Positions 16,940 to 25,697 of a stretch of DNA of 64,000 bases are shown piece after piece (the stretch's first letter is position 1; every line of letters starts with the position of its first letter). This stretch comes from Alphaproteobacteria bacterium (lineage in GTDB: Bacteria > Pseudomonadota > Alphaproteobacteria > Caulobacterales > Hyphomonadaceae): NCBI GenBank assembly GCA_018222605.1, contig JAAEZZ010000003.1, positions 186,001 to 250,000 of the forward strand, read 5' to 3'. The notes below the pieces were generated by a model. That model saw only the letters and a list, made by a program, of their open reading frames with translations, searched no databases and was not told where the DNA came from. Both the position numbers and the translations under genes were made by a program.

Positions 16940-17881
16940 TCAAAGTTCCGGCAGGCGCTCGCTGATGCGCGCCAGAATATCGTCAAAGAGTGCAGGCTCC
17001 CTGTAGTAAAGCGCTCGTGACTTCACATAAGCTTCCGCGTACGCTTTTCGCGTTGCTGCGTCACTCAATAGAAAGGCTTCGTTCCTGGTGAGGTCCGGTT
17101 CATCTGCCTTGCGGAACCTTTTGGCCTTGTGGTCCTTGTATGCGTCTGTTCCGATGAACTCTTTCACCGAGGCGTCAGCGAGCAGGCAGTACACGTCATA
17201 ATAGTGGCGCATGAAATTGACCGGCATATCGCCGTCCGCCTGCTGCTTGCGGAATTTCGTTGAGATGGTCTGGAGCTTTTCGACAAAAGTATAGCCCGGC
17301 TCATAGCAAGGCACATCGACCGCGCGGGTGTCGGTCAAGTCTGCAATCCCACTCTCGACTGCAAGTTCGTAGGCCCAGGATGAGATCGTACATGGCCGGT
17401 TCGGCGCCACCTGGTCGAACCCGACTTCGAGCAGGATGCCTGCCTTCAGCCCTTCTGGCAGTGGATTCACCGACTCATACTTCAATCGAATGCCTGCGCC
17501 GCGATAGTGGCGTGTGTCGTCGAACTCTTCGTCGCGGACCACTTCGATAATGCCAGAAATTTTGATGGCTTCGGCCAGACCGTTGAAGAATTCGAGACGC
17601 GCTTTTACCTGCGCAGGCTTGTTGTGGTTTGGGCCATACTGGAGGTCGGCGTCTGGGTGGATCAGGATGTCGATGTCTTCCGAAAAACGGTCGATGAGGC
17701 CGTACCCCTTTGACAGCGAAGTTCCGCCTTTCAGCTCAAACCTGTAGTCAAGCTGCTGCAGTCCCCAGAGGCAATGCATCAACCAGTAGTCCTTTTCGAT
17801 AAGGCCCGGATCGATAGTGTTGTTTCGCGCAGCAACAGCGATGAGGTCGGCAAAATCAGGCAGTTCGTGCAGAAGCGTCAC
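16940..17881 (-). CDS. abiEii: AbiEii/AbiGii nucleotidyltransferase toxin, copy 1
   Basis: 313 residues. KGGTSLSKGYGLIDRFSEDIDILI (about 52-75) is the nucleotidyltransferase core: Gly-Gly-Thr-Ser, then Ser-Glu-Asp-Ile-Asp with the two metal-binding Asp. Later VEKLQTISTKFRKQ and FMRHYYDVYCLL match the conserved K and RHxYD motifs of the DUF1814 family. The start is GTG at 17881, overlapping the antitoxin stop (GTGA), so translation is coupled. Type IV AbiE systems cause growth arrest and phage abortive infection. The C-terminal 210 residues are identical to copy 2 at 42.4 kb; differences such as Glu/Ala 6 and Ser/Pro 109 are all in the first third. Confidence 0.93.
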   Translation of the reverse strand: MTLLHELPDFADLIAVAARNNTIDPGLIEKDYWLMHCLWGLQQLDYRFELKGGTSLSKGYGLIDRFSEDIDILIHPDADLQYGPNHNKPAQVKARLEFFNGLAEAIKISGIIEVVRDEEFDDTRHYRGAGIRLKYESVNPLPEGLKAGILLEVGFDQVAPNRPCTISSWAYELAVESGIADLTDTRAVDVPCYEPGYTFVEKLQTISTKFRKQQADGDMPVNFMRHYYDVYCLLADASVKEFIGTDAYKDHKAKRFRKADEPDLTRNEAFLLSDAATRKAYAEAYVKSRALYYREPALFDDILARISERLPEL

Positions 17882-18471
17882 GCGGCGGTTGTCTGATCAG
17901 GGTTCAATACAGGCTTGAGGAGCCTTGCAGCCCGCGCCGATCCGAAATCCTTCACGGCACGTGACAGTCGCGCGCGGTCCATACGTCGCGCACGCCTAAG
18001 TGCTTTGGGAAGTACCGTGGCCTTATCCTCGGGAAGCCGATCGAGGTTGTGCAACAGATCCACCAGGAGGAATTCTTCACTGAGGTTTGATGGCACAGAC
18101 GTCCGCATGCGGAAATCGTAGCGTCGGCCATCCAGCTCGAAATGCCCGTGACGTTTGCGATTATAAACTACTGGCTCATTGTAGAGCTGCGTCGTCCCAA
18201 GTTCCAAGCTGTTATACGCGTTGGGCGAAACCATAAGAAACCGGTCATCCCCCAGGAACGACTCAACCAGCTTTTCCGGCCTGGCGGGTGTCTGGCCGAA
18301 CCGGGTCTTCCGGGGCACCATGTAGAGCCCTGCCCCAACTTTCTCCAGGCGGCCTTCTTCAAGCAGCTGTCCAACATGTCGATCGACAGCGTTCGACCAA
18401 GCCGCAAGCTCCTTGCGCCGGTACACTTGCCCGGGGCGCAATCTCTTTTTTAGTTTTGCAAGCGCTGTCAT
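17878..18471 (-). CDS. abiEi: AbiEi-family antitoxin/regulator, copy 1
   Basis: 197 residues. The N-terminus carries a winged-helix region (YRRKELAAWSNAVDRHVGQL then RLEKVGAGLYMVPRK) as in AbiEi antitoxins, followed by a C-terminal antitoxin domain with NAYNSLELGTTQLYNEPVVY. AbiEi proteins neutralise AbiEii without forming a stable complex and repress their own promoter. It is upstream of and overlaps the toxin. About ten residues differ from copy 2 (for example TPARPEK versus APAKPEK), so the antitoxins are more diverged than the toxins. Confidence 0.92.
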   Translation of the reverse strand: MTALAKLKKRLRPGQVYRRKELAAWSNAVDRHVGQLLEEGRLEKVGAGLYMVPRKTRFGQTPARPEKLVESFLGDDRFLMVSPNAYNSLELGTTQLYNEPVVYNRKRHGHFELDGRRYDFRMRTSVPSNLSEEFLLVDLLHNLDRLPEDKATVLPKALRRARRMDRARLSRAVKDFGSARAARLLKPVLNPDQTTAA

Positions 18472-18491
18472 GTTCTGTCTCCATCACCCGC

Positions 18492-18521
18492 AATATAGAG
18501 GTCATGCTCCATACTATGCAA
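18492..18521 (-). promoter_or_regulatory. Promoter of toxin-antitoxin cassette 1
   Basis: On the minus strand TTGCAT (18521-18516) and TATATT (18497-18492) are spaced by 18 bases, a good sigma-70 type promoter 20 bases upstream of the antitoxin ATG. The same hexamers and spacing are kept at 43951-43980 in cassette 2 even though the spacer differs. AbiEi autoregulation here is expected from the family. Confidence 0.6.
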
Positions 18522-18600
18522 CATTTTTTATTAAAAATTCATGCATAATGGAAGGAGGAAATCGCTCTCAGTATATACACAATATTGATTTTACGATGTT

Positions 18601-18949
18601 TTAGTGAATCAGAGAGTGGACCTCAGGCCAACCGTGTTGTAATCCTCCCATTTTTGGCGGAATGAATTCTTCGACATACTGCCGAGCCTGAAACCAAGGC
18701 AGGACGGCCCCAAGCCGGTTTGCTCTGACAGCCCCCAATACGGTGCATAATGGCATCGACCACGACCGCTTCTTCGATCCATAGAACGACATCGTAACCA
18801 GTGCCACTATCATCGTCGCCGAGATCGTGGTCGAGGCTTATCTCCATGACTCGACCGGTCTTTAGTTGCGCAATCGCCTCATCCGGCCAGTAAACCCGCT
18901 CTCAGCCAGGAGACGTCTCTCTTTCGTCATCTAAAAAGTCGCATGTCAA
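18601..18949 (-). pseudogene. Decayed cyclic-phosphate-processing receiver-like (cPRD) gene
   Basis: Read on the minus strand from a possible TTG at 18949, the frame gives FLDDERETSPG, then an in-frame TGA, then ERVYWPDEAIAQLKTGRV and MEISLDHDLGDDDSGTGYDV, then VVLWIEEAVV. This is the receiver-like pattern (DDE, DHDLG) of small cPRD proteins, in which a Trp usually stands where TGA occurs (TGG to TGA). After IEEAVV similarity is lost; a PPK...VHS-like end appears in another frame. So there is at least one nonsense change and probably a frameshift. It directly abuts the repeat boundary at 18602. Confidence 0.6.
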
Positions 18950-19315
18950 AACTCTTCTTGAGAAGCGTTAATTCAATTCATTAGACGCTTGTTCAGCCCC
19001 CAGCTTATGGGCCACCCTGTAGCAGAATTCCGGGGCGGTGGTGCTGACCCCGACTTTGGTCTGACCGTCATGCGATTTTCCAAGCTGGTTCAAGTAGGGC
19101 CGCAAAGGCGCTCGGCGTCGAGTTCAACACTCGTTGGATCAGTTACGATGAACCAAAAATCCTCCTTAAGCGGAACCAACAAAGTGTTTCACGATCGCAG
19201 AGCCACTACAGCAAGGAGACAACTCTCATTTATCGCTTCGGGTAAGGTTCTGCGCTAGCGAAAACACTCGATAACGCTTTTCTTACTTCGTATTCGGATT
19301 TTTAAGCGTGTGACC
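18950..19315. other. Intergenic stretch without a supportable gene
   Basis: About 365 bases between the decayed cPRD gene and the DUF1036-like gene. Only short open frames without ribosome-binding sites are present. It contains ordinary-looking mixed sequence, with no hairpin or repeat that I can support. Confidence 0.5.
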
Positions 19316-20251
19316 TCAATGCTGTGCCTGCTGACAATTGCTCATGTAGGATGTCATCCGTGCATCAGGAATAAAGGTGTTGATGACCGTATCAAAATCT
19401 TTGTCTTTGTTTCCCGTTAAGTCGATATCTTCTCCACGAACGCGTAAATTCATATCGATTGATAGTAGTGTCTCCTCACTCTCGCCATTGATCAATGCGT
19501 CCGCCAGACACACACATCCTTTTTCTTTATCCATCTTCATCAGGGGAAACGAGCTTGCTACGAGACTATCCCAACATGCTGCCGTGTAATTGTCCCCGCG
19601 GATACGCGCCATAACTTCTCCGGAAGATACACTCTTCCAGGCGGGGACATCGCCAGATTTCTGTTCATTGTGCTCCGGGACTTTTTCTACTGCTCGAAGC
19701 TCTTCCGGCCAGGCTGCAAGCGCCGCTGAATAACGTGGCTTGATGATGAATTTCGGGACGGGCGCATATTCCCCCAGCTTCGAATAGAACGACATGCGTA
19801 GCGGGTATGTCCCACTTGAACAGGGCGGGCTCGCAGCCGAAAGCACAGATGATAGGCTACCTTTGCGGTTGATCGCGCCGCTTTGTGGAACGCAAAGGAC
19901 CGCAGGCGCGCGTTTATTCCCGCTTGCTGCTTGCGCATCCTGTGGATGGTAAACCGGATTGCCGACCCCGCCATTCATGAGCGCATGGGTAAAGCCGATA
20001 GCAATGCCCTGATAGACGGACGTGTTCACATCCTCACATTTGCCTTTGTGGATCGTATGCCAGCCGGAAAGTTGCGCACGATCGCCCTGGCCGAGATTCC
20101 AGCGTGTTCTCAAGACGACGTAGTGCAGATCGACATCGCCCCGATTACAGACATTCACCCAATGATATTCATTCGACTGGGCAGACGCGCTTTGGACACC
20201 ACCCGCAAAGCAGGCCAAAGCGCTCAACACAAACAGCAAACCACGGATCAT
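19316..20251 (-). CDS. Secreted protein with DUF1036-like N-terminal region
   Basis: 311 residues. A signal peptide ends in SASAQS (about residue 26). Residues 30-95 (YHWVNVCNRGDVDLHYVVL, then GWHTIHKGKCEDV and FTHALM) match DUF1036, a small periplasmic domain of unknown role found mainly in Alphaproteobacteria. The rest, with Cys pairs (AACWDS, GCVCLADAL), is not recognised. The ATG overlaps the preceding stop (ATGA at 20248-20251), so it is the last gene of a coupled operon that begins at 21544. Confidence 0.78.
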   Translation of the reverse strand: MIRGLLFVLSALACFAGGVQSASAQSNEYHWVNVCNRGDVDLHYVVLRTRWNLGQGDRAQLSGWHTIHKGKCEDVNTSVYQGIAIGFTHALMNGGVGNPVYHPQDAQAASGNKRAPAVLCVPQSGAINRKGSLSSVLSAASPPCSSGTYPLRMSFYSKLGEYAPVPKFIIKPRYSAALAAWPEELRAVEKVPEHNEQKSGDVPAWKSVSSGEVMARIRGDNYTAACWDSLVASSFPLMKMDKEKGCVCLADALINGESEETLLSIDMNLRVRGEDIDLTGNKDKDFDTVINTFIPDARMTSYMSNCQQAQH

Positions 20252-20475
20252 GTCTCTTTCCCTCCATCACGCAGGGACTCAGCTCCGATGGATTGATAGA
20301 GAACGAAGAGTGCTTGATGGGCTTTTTCAGCCAGCGTGGACCAGTCCTCATTCTCCTGGATCGCCGGATGTTCCAGTAACTCGGCATCTACGCTTCGCAT
20401 CAGAAACGAGGCCATGTGCAAAGCTTCATGCGTGAGTAGCGGATCAGTTGCTTTTGGGGGTGTCGTCTTCGTCAT
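20248..20475 (-). CDS. Small protein of unknown function (75 aa)
   Basis: 75 residues, helical and slightly acidic, with no signal peptide or Cys. TDPLLTHEALHMASFLMRSVDAEL suggests a helical hairpin. It overlaps the preceding small gene by 32 bases and the following DUF1036-like gene by ATGA, so it is very likely translated as part of this operon. No family recognised. Confidence 0.6.
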   Translation of the reverse strand: MTKTTPPKATDPLLTHEALHMASFLMRSVDAELLEHPAIQENEDWSTLAEKAHQALFVLYQSIGAESLRDGGKET

Positions 20476-20674
20476 CGGATTTGTTGTCGTCTTGTTGATC
20501 TGAGTTTTGTCCGTTTGTCGCTGTGCAGGCTATCGGCGCACTGCCATCAGGATTTTCATCGAATGGCAGTTCAAAACATCCACTCGGCCAGTCCACGGTT
20601 TGAGGCGCAGGCTGATCGGTTGAAGCATAGGCACTAAGCAAGTGCATCAAGCCGAGATACACCGAGCGCGTCAT
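20444..20674 (-). CDS. Small acidic-tailed protein of unknown function (76 aa)
   Basis: 76 residues. The N-terminus (MTRSVYLGLMHLLSAYAS) is weakly hydrophobic; the C-terminus is a disordered acidic tail (DDNKSDDEDDTPKSN). Its ATG overlaps the stop of the upstream gene (ATGA at 20671-20674), the main support for it being real. Function unknown. Confidence 0.55.
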   Translation of the reverse strand: MTRSVYLGLMHLLSAYASTDQPAPQTVDWPSGCFELPFDENPDGSAPIACTATNGQNSDQQDDNKSDDEDDTPKSN

Positions 20675-21544
20675 TTAGCATCCATTGTTTCGTTAATGTA
20701 CGCGCGGCGGGACTCGCAGCGCCGGGAGCTCGTAAGAAAGAACGCATAGGTCGCATCTCTAATATTGGAGTCTACAACATTCAGCCCCGAATTCTGCAAA
20801 CCTTTCAGGATGGCGATCACGTCGAGCCTCGAATTCGCGGCATATTGCTTCCCTGTGATTTGTGAATCCCAGAACGATGCGTGCGCTGTGTATTTTGCGA
20901 TCAGCACATCGGCTGTGTCCTTTTCATGAGCTGTGAAGATGTCCGGCGTCGCCTTCAAAACATCTACGGCCTTGGTCATCACGGCGCGGCACTCCGAAAT
21001 ATGCCTTATCGTCAATAATCGCTTCCATATGCCGTGTTAGAACCGCATCCCATTGCGGTGCGTAGACAGACATGAGGAGACCGTTCATTCCCGGCAGGAC
21101 CGTCTGAACCTCAGCTGCACAGGCGTCGTAGTCATCTTCGCCAAATTCCAGAACGAGTTCCATCGCAGTGGGATCTAGTTTCAGACCGGTTTGTCCTTGG
21201 TATCCGGCCCCAAACAAATCATAGCCATGCAGGACAGACATGAACTGTGCCGCCAGAAAGACACGACGCCAATCTTGTTGATAGGAAGTGAGATTGTCAT
21301 CATTCCCCCAGTAATCGGCATCCGGATCAATCGCATAGCAGGATTGAGCACGCCGCATCAGCTTGAAAGGGTCAGGATATTCGGTGGAGAGCTTCTGAGA
21401 GAGCGGTTGCGGGGTGGCTTCAGCTTTCGTGATATTAAATCCGATACTGATCATAACACCGATGATCAGAGAAATGATGATGACTCTAAAGAAGACGCGG
21501 TTAAAGCGTGCCGCGTGTTCCCTCAATCCATTCTGATCACTCAT
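20671..21544 (-). pseudogene. Membrane-anchored protein split by a frameshift
   Basis: Two overlapping frames appear to be one gene. The upstream part (21544 to about 21000) encodes a protein with one N-terminal membrane helix (VIIISLIIGVMISIGFNI) and an exported domain reaching HMEAIIDDKAYF. In that frame the end (GVPRRDDQGRRCFEGD) looks unnatural and stops at 20924. Shifting by one base near ATTTCGGAG continues as ECRAVMTKAVDVLKATPDIF and runs to 20671. Joined length would be about 290 residues. A sequencing error, a true frameshift, or two separate genes (second start at 21015) remain possible. It heads the operon 21544-19316. Confidence 0.6.
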
Positions 21545-21994
21545 GAATTTAACTCCCCGACGACTGTATTCACCCAGTCTAATTTTCTTGGCCGCGAAGC
21601 TTGCCCGCCTTCACAGGGGTGAGGCAGTCTGTTGATGTTTGGGCAAGTCCCGGAAATCTGGACGAGGCGCCAAGACCTGGCCTGCCCCGAAGAATTCGCC
21701 GAAAATCTAACATCAAATCTGGACCACTTTCACCCGGTCACGCCATTTTGATTTTGACCCCATGCCGCCTCCTCAAACCAAATCGAAAAAATGACATATC
21801 CAAACACGGCATTTCACGAAACCTGGCAACAAACCAATATGGTTACTTTGCCGCTGCTGTAGTTCTGGTTTACCTTGCGGCCAGATATTCTGAATATTCC
21901 TGAGGTAAGCAAAAATGGCTCATCACAAGCAGGAAAAGCCGAAATTGGCGCGCGATGTAGCGGCAAATGACACAGAAAGGAAAAACTTGAGATC
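21545..21994. other. 450-bp divergent intergenic region, possible IS remnant
   Basis: This separates the minus-strand operon from the plus-strand PH-like gene and must hold both promoters. Around 21720-21762 it contains CACCCGGTCACGCCATTTTG and ATTTTGACCCCATG; read on the other strand, GGGTCAAAATCAAAATGG resembles the repeated end sequences of IS21-type elements, from memory. No transposase frame remains. No convincing coding sequence is present. Confidence 0.35.
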
Positions 21995-23290
21995 ATGGAC
22001 GGGAGCGATATCGCCACCTATCGGCCTGCATGGGCTTCATACTGGAAGGCATGGCTCGCGGTCGCCGCGCTAGCCGCAAGCGCATATGCTTTCCCGCAGG
22101 TCAGGGGTGCTTATCTGGAAACACCAGCACAACTTCAGGAAATCGCGACGTTAGTAAGCCTTGCGCCAGCCTTGCTGATCATCGCGGGGATATTATTTCA
22201 CCGCTACACGCGCGCTTACCAGATCGAAAGTGGGCGGCGGCTGCGCACGACCATCGGCTTTATCGCCCGCGACCGCCGCGAGTTTCTGATATCCGACAAA
22301 ATCCAGACTGACCTGAAGCAGACCGTGCTCAGCCGCTTGCTTGGTTACGGCACCTTGCGTTTCTGGACTGGGGACGACCAAAGCGGCCAAAGCTGGGTGA
22401 ACGTCGCCGCCCCGAACCGGCTGGAAGCCGAGATCAAGGTACTGGCGCTGAATACAGACGACGCTGCGGGCAAGCCCTCGAGAAACGCCGTGAGCGCACG
22501 AACAGAAAAACCCAATTCACGGATAAATCCGCCCGATCCCGCCACCCCGCCGCTCCCCCATACGCCGGCAGGGACGATATTCGCCGATCGCGCGATCGTA
22601 CTGCCCCGTTTTCACCCCTCCCTCATGCGCCACATCGGCGGTGAATTTAAATCCGCCGTTGAACCACAGCAATTTGTAGCCAAAGGCGAACCCTTGCTCA
22701 CGCTGATACTGATGACGGAAGATGAAACGCTGTTTGGCAGCGGCAAGTTCGCCGATGTCGTCATTCCGGCCCCCGTATCCGGGCTCGTCCTGAGGCGAAG
22801 CCACGTCGCCAGGCCTTACTATGACCAGTCGCCGCCGGACCCGGCAGACGAGATGCGCACCACCTTATTGCCGGTCGAAGGCGAGCCAGTGGAGAACGGC
22901 GTCTTCATCTATGGTGCATTGTGCGATGCGATATGGAAACACCGCGATTTCCTATTCCGGCGCCAGAGAAAACTGAAGGAAATTGCAAAACACAGCCCTG
23001 GCTCTGCGCAATGGGTCGCCACATGGGCCGACGATACAACCATACGCAAAGCCCTTGATGAATTACTGATCCAGCCTTGTGATGAAATTCCCGCACGCCC
23101 AGCATTTGACGACTATCTTTGCGAGGCGTGGATCAAGCGACCGCATCTGCGCGATTTCCTTGCTCCTCTCGTCGATGAGACAACACTTAGAAAGGTGAAT
23201 ACCAACTACAAATTGGAGGAACAGCAGATGATCGAAGAGGCGATCCGTACCCATCGCACGACACTCGAAAAGCTTGCCGAGAATGACTGA
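21995..23290 (+). CDS. Membrane PH-like protein with lipoyl/biotinyl-like module
   Basis: 431 residues. Two membrane helices (about 20-35 and 53-70) are followed by a bacterial PH-like domain: AYQIESGRRLRTTIGFIARD, then DKIQTDLKQTVLSRLLGYG and LRFWTGDD. After a Pro-rich linker, residues 225-270 (VEPQQFVAKGEPLLTLI, VVIPAPVSGLVLRR) look like a biotinyl/lipoyl-type fold without an obvious attachment lysine. The C-terminus is helical and charged. The first 145 residues are clearly paralogous to the protein at 26916-28223, which has a different C-terminus. It is convergent with the MoxR/VWA operon. Function unknown. Confidence 0.7.
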   Translation: MDGSDIATYRPAWASYWKAWLAVAALAASAYAFPQVRGAYLETPAQLQEIATLVSLAPALLIIAGILFHRYTRAYQIESGRRLRTTIGFIARDRREFLISDKIQTDLKQTVLSRLLGYGTLRFWTGDDQSGQSWVNVAAPNRLEAEIKVLALNTDDAAGKPSRNAVSARTEKPNSRINPPDPATPPLPHTPAGTIFADRAIVLPRFHPSLMRHIGGEFKSAVEPQQFVAKGEPLLTLILMTEDETLFGSGKFADVVIPAPVSGLVLRRSHVARPYYDQSPPDPADEMRTTLLPVEGEPVENGVFIYGALCDAIWKHRDFLFRRQRKLKEIAKHSPGSAQWVATWADDTTIRKALDELLIQPCDEIPARPAFDDYLCEAWIKRPHLRDFLAPLVDETTLRKVNTNYKLEEQQMIEEAIRTHRTTLEKLAEND

Positions 23291-23337
23291 TTTCCGTCTG
23301 CCAGTCTGTGGACAATTGCGATAAGGCGCATCGACGC

Positions 23338-24684
23338 TCAGACATTGAGGATGATGAATGTGCCGTATTCCGGCGCAACTGGCGTCCCGTAGTGTTCCCG
23401 GATCGCGAACCAGACAACGTCATACGGCGGCGGCTCGGCGGGATAGCGAATGGCCATGTCGGAGAGTACGATCACACGTTCGGTGTCCGGGTCTTCCGAC
23501 AGCCGGTCGAAGGCGGCCGTGAGGTCGCTCCCGCCATATCCCCAGACTTCGAAACTTTCGAGTCCGTCAATATCAACAGTTTCGTCAGCGGCTACATCAT
23601 CCGATGCCTGAATGATCCGCACCTGCGACACACCGGCGGCCTTGGCCGATGCCTTGATCAGCGACAGGAGCCGCGGCAGCACCCCGGTCATCGAGCCCGA
23701 TGTATCGAGGATCAGGTTGAGCGCCCATCCCTCGTGCCGCCGGCCCGGCAAGACAATATCCTGCCGCGTGCCCTGCCGGCGCGAGGCCCGGCGATAGGTC
23801 CTGACCTTCGGGGCGGTCATGTCGATCCCGCTCTGCAGGGCAAGTTCGACCGGTATCCGGTCATTCGTCGCGATAATATCAAGCGTCGCGGTCAAATGCG
23901 GATAGGTAAAATCCGGATGGCGGTACCGCAGGGCGGAGGTGACAACGGCATGCGTGCTGAGCGCGGCATCTGCTGCCAGCCGCAATGCCTCCGCACGAGC
24001 CGCGACGGCATCACCGGCCGATCCTCCATCTGAGATCAACGGGACCGCGATCACCGGCACAGTGATGGACAGGCGCCTGAGATCTTCTTCCGTCAGGATA
24101 TCACCCGGGCAGTCCGCTGGCGCGTCATCGCCGGAGGAGGCCTCCACAGGGGCGAGATGGGTTCCGCGCAGCGCCTCTTCGAACGGTGTTGGCGTCCGCT
24201 GATCGGGTCTGCCGGCCTCGGCATCCCAGACCGACCGGCGCGCAGGCGAAAGGATGTTGCCATCCTTCAGCCACCGCACCAGCTCCTCGGCCGAGTGATT
24301 GTCAGCGTCGCCCAGCCACAGGCCATTCTTCGGCGGCATGATGCCCAGCTCATCCGTCAGTATCCTGTTGATGATCCAGTCATGCGCGACATTGACATGC
24401 CACGCATCATCCGCCCCCGCGCGCGCATGGCTTTGCAGGACGAGGTGCCACAATTCATGGGACATGACATAGATCGCCTCCGGCCCGGACAGCGACAGGA
24501 ACCAGTCCGGATTAACGAACAGGCAGCCATCGGCGGTAATGCCGGCCGTCGGGATGCGGGGTTCGACATGGATCACCACTATATCGGCAAGGTCGCCCAG
24601 ATAGGGCTGGAGATTGCGGACATTGTTCAGTGCGCGCTGCGCATACGCCTGTGCCAGCTTCAGAGTGTCCGCCGCCGCGTTCAT
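23338..24684 (-). CDS. Metallopeptidase-like protein with VWA domain (DUF2201 type)
   Basis: 448 residues, cytosolic. The N-terminal half has IYVMSHELWHLVLQSHAR, an HExxH zinc site (His-Glu-Leu-Trp-His) with VAHDWIINRIL downstream, as in DUF2201. The C-terminal half is a von Willebrand A-like domain: NLILDTSGSM is the MIDAS DxSGS metal site, with later GGSDLTAAF and VIVLSDM. Such proteins are regularly encoded beside MoxR ATPases. Its ATG overlaps the MoxR stop (ATGA at 24681-24684). Together with MoxR it probably forms a chaperone or remodelling complex; the target is unknown. Confidence 0.88.
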   Translation of the reverse strand: MNAAADTLKLAQAYAQRALNNVRNLQPYLGDLADIVVIHVEPRIPTAGITADGCLFVNPDWFLSLSGPEAIYVMSHELWHLVLQSHARAGADDAWHVNVAHDWIINRILTDELGIMPPKNGLWLGDADNHSAEELVRWLKDGNILSPARRSVWDAEAGRPDQRTPTPFEEALRGTHLAPVEASSGDDAPADCPGDILTEEDLRRLSITVPVIAVPLISDGGSAGDAVAARAEALRLAADAALSTHAVVTSALRYRHPDFTYPHLTATLDIIATNDRIPVELALQSGIDMTAPKVRTYRRASRRQGTRQDIVLPGRRHEGWALNLILDTSGSMTGVLPRLLSLIKASAKAAGVSQVRIIQASDDVAADETVDIDGLESFEVWGYGGSDLTAAFDRLSEDPDTERVIVLSDMAIRYPAEPPPYDVVWFAIREHYGTPVAPEYGTFIILNV

Positions 24685-25697
24685 CTCAGGCCCGTGGCCT
24701 CCTTGAGGGATGACAACAGGCTGTCGCTCGCGCCCAGATCCCCCCAGATGCGGACCAGGCCGACCAGCAGCGAGAACCTTACCTCGCCCGGTGCGGCGGA
24801 CAGGAAGTGCTCGATCTCATCGGGAGAGAATTCGCTGAGGCCGCCTTCTGCTGCCATCTTCCGGATGATGCGGATGATGAACCATTTCTTCGCAGGCTCA
24901 ACAGGCAAGAGCGACGGATCGCGGATATAGGCGGATGCGGGCTTCAGGTCTTCCATGCCGCTCTCCGCCAGCCCGCAAAACAGGCTCGCATCCCCGGCGC
25001 TGACCTTGCCATAAGCGAGCGCGCGGCGGGTCTGTTCCAGCGGCAGGCCTGCGCGTTCGGTAAGGTCCAGGCTGGCCGACAGCGACGCCCAGGCCCGCGG
25101 CGTGGAAAACGGAACAGGCTCGGTCGACGCCGGACGCATCAGCGCATCAGGCACTGCGGCGATAAAGGCAATAATCTCTGAACGGATATTGTTGGCACGC
25201 GCCCAGCTGATCCATTCCTCATTGTCTGCGCGCACATGCAGGATGAGGACGCGATTGACGAGCGCGGACGAGATGGTGCGCACCAGCGCACGGTCTTCCG
25301 CCCGGTTGCCGGCCGCGACAACCCATGTGCCTTTCGGCAGGTCGAACTCGCCGATCCGCCGCTCCAGCAGCAAGGCGTAGAATGCCTTCTGCACATCCGG
25401 GCCGGCGGCCGGCAATTCATCGAGAAAGAGACAGAATGGCTCCCCGCTCTCAGGAAGCAGGATGCGCGGCGGGCAGAAGACGGAGCGCTCGCCATCGATC
25501 TTCGGAACCCCGCTGACATCTTCCGGCGCGATCTGCGTGCCCAGAAGCGAGCGGCATTCGAGCCCCGCCTCTGCGGCGACGCTGCGCACGATGTCGGATT
25601 TTCCAAGGCCAGGCGATGACAGCAGGAGAACGCTTTCATCCGCCGCAAGCGCCTTGATGATGTCCTTGGCCTGAGAGAGCGTCACGGTCTCATTCAT
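24681..25697 (-). CDS. MoxR-type AAA+ ATPase
   Basis: About 338 residues from the ATG at 25697, which overlaps the preceding stop by 8 bases. LLLSSPGLGKSDI is Walker A (Gly-Leu-Gly-Lys-Ser), FCLFLDELPAA Walker B, and VVAAGNRAED the sensor-1 region with Asn, as in MoxR proteins. LVNRVLILHVRADNEEW contains the arginine expected at the subunit interface. A longer upstream in-frame extension exists but lies inside the previous gene and has no AAA+ character. MoxR ATPases act with VWA proteins, here the adjacent downstream gene, to remodel protein complexes. Confidence 0.9.
   Translation of the reverse strand: MNETVTLSQAKDIIKALAADESVLLLSSPGLGKSDIVRSVAAEAGLECRSLLGTQIAPEDVSGVPKIDGERSVFCPPRILLPESGEPFCLFLDELPAAGPDVQKAFYALLLERRIGEFDLPKGTWVVAAGNRAEDRALVRTISSALVNRVLILHVRADNEEWISWARANNIRSEIIAFIAAVPDALMRPASTEPVPFSTPRAWASLSASLDLTERAGLPLEQTRRALAYGKVSAGDASLFCGLAESGMEDLKPASAYIRDPSLLPVEPAKKWFIIRIIRKMAAEGGLSEFSPDEIEHFLSAAPGEVRFSLLVGLVRIWGDLGASDSLLSSLKEATGLR

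Larger units (their letters stand above)
16850..18602 (-). repeat. Direct repeat copy 1: AbiE-type cassette
   Basis: This stretch aligns with 42309-44064 at a constant offset of 25,459 bases over the coding part. Reading both by eye, 16850-17556 (707 bp) is identical. After 17557 substitutions appear, rising through the toxin N-terminus into the antitoxin and promoter. Similarity ends after a shared TATTGATTTTACGATGTTTTA near 18602. Terminator stems beyond 16850 also correspond, with different but compensating bases. Confidence 0.9.

Noticed and set aside
21601-21903. 100-codon plus-strand open frame in the intergenic region
   Set aside because: No ribosome-binding site, mixed composition, no family; the area looks like a remnant.
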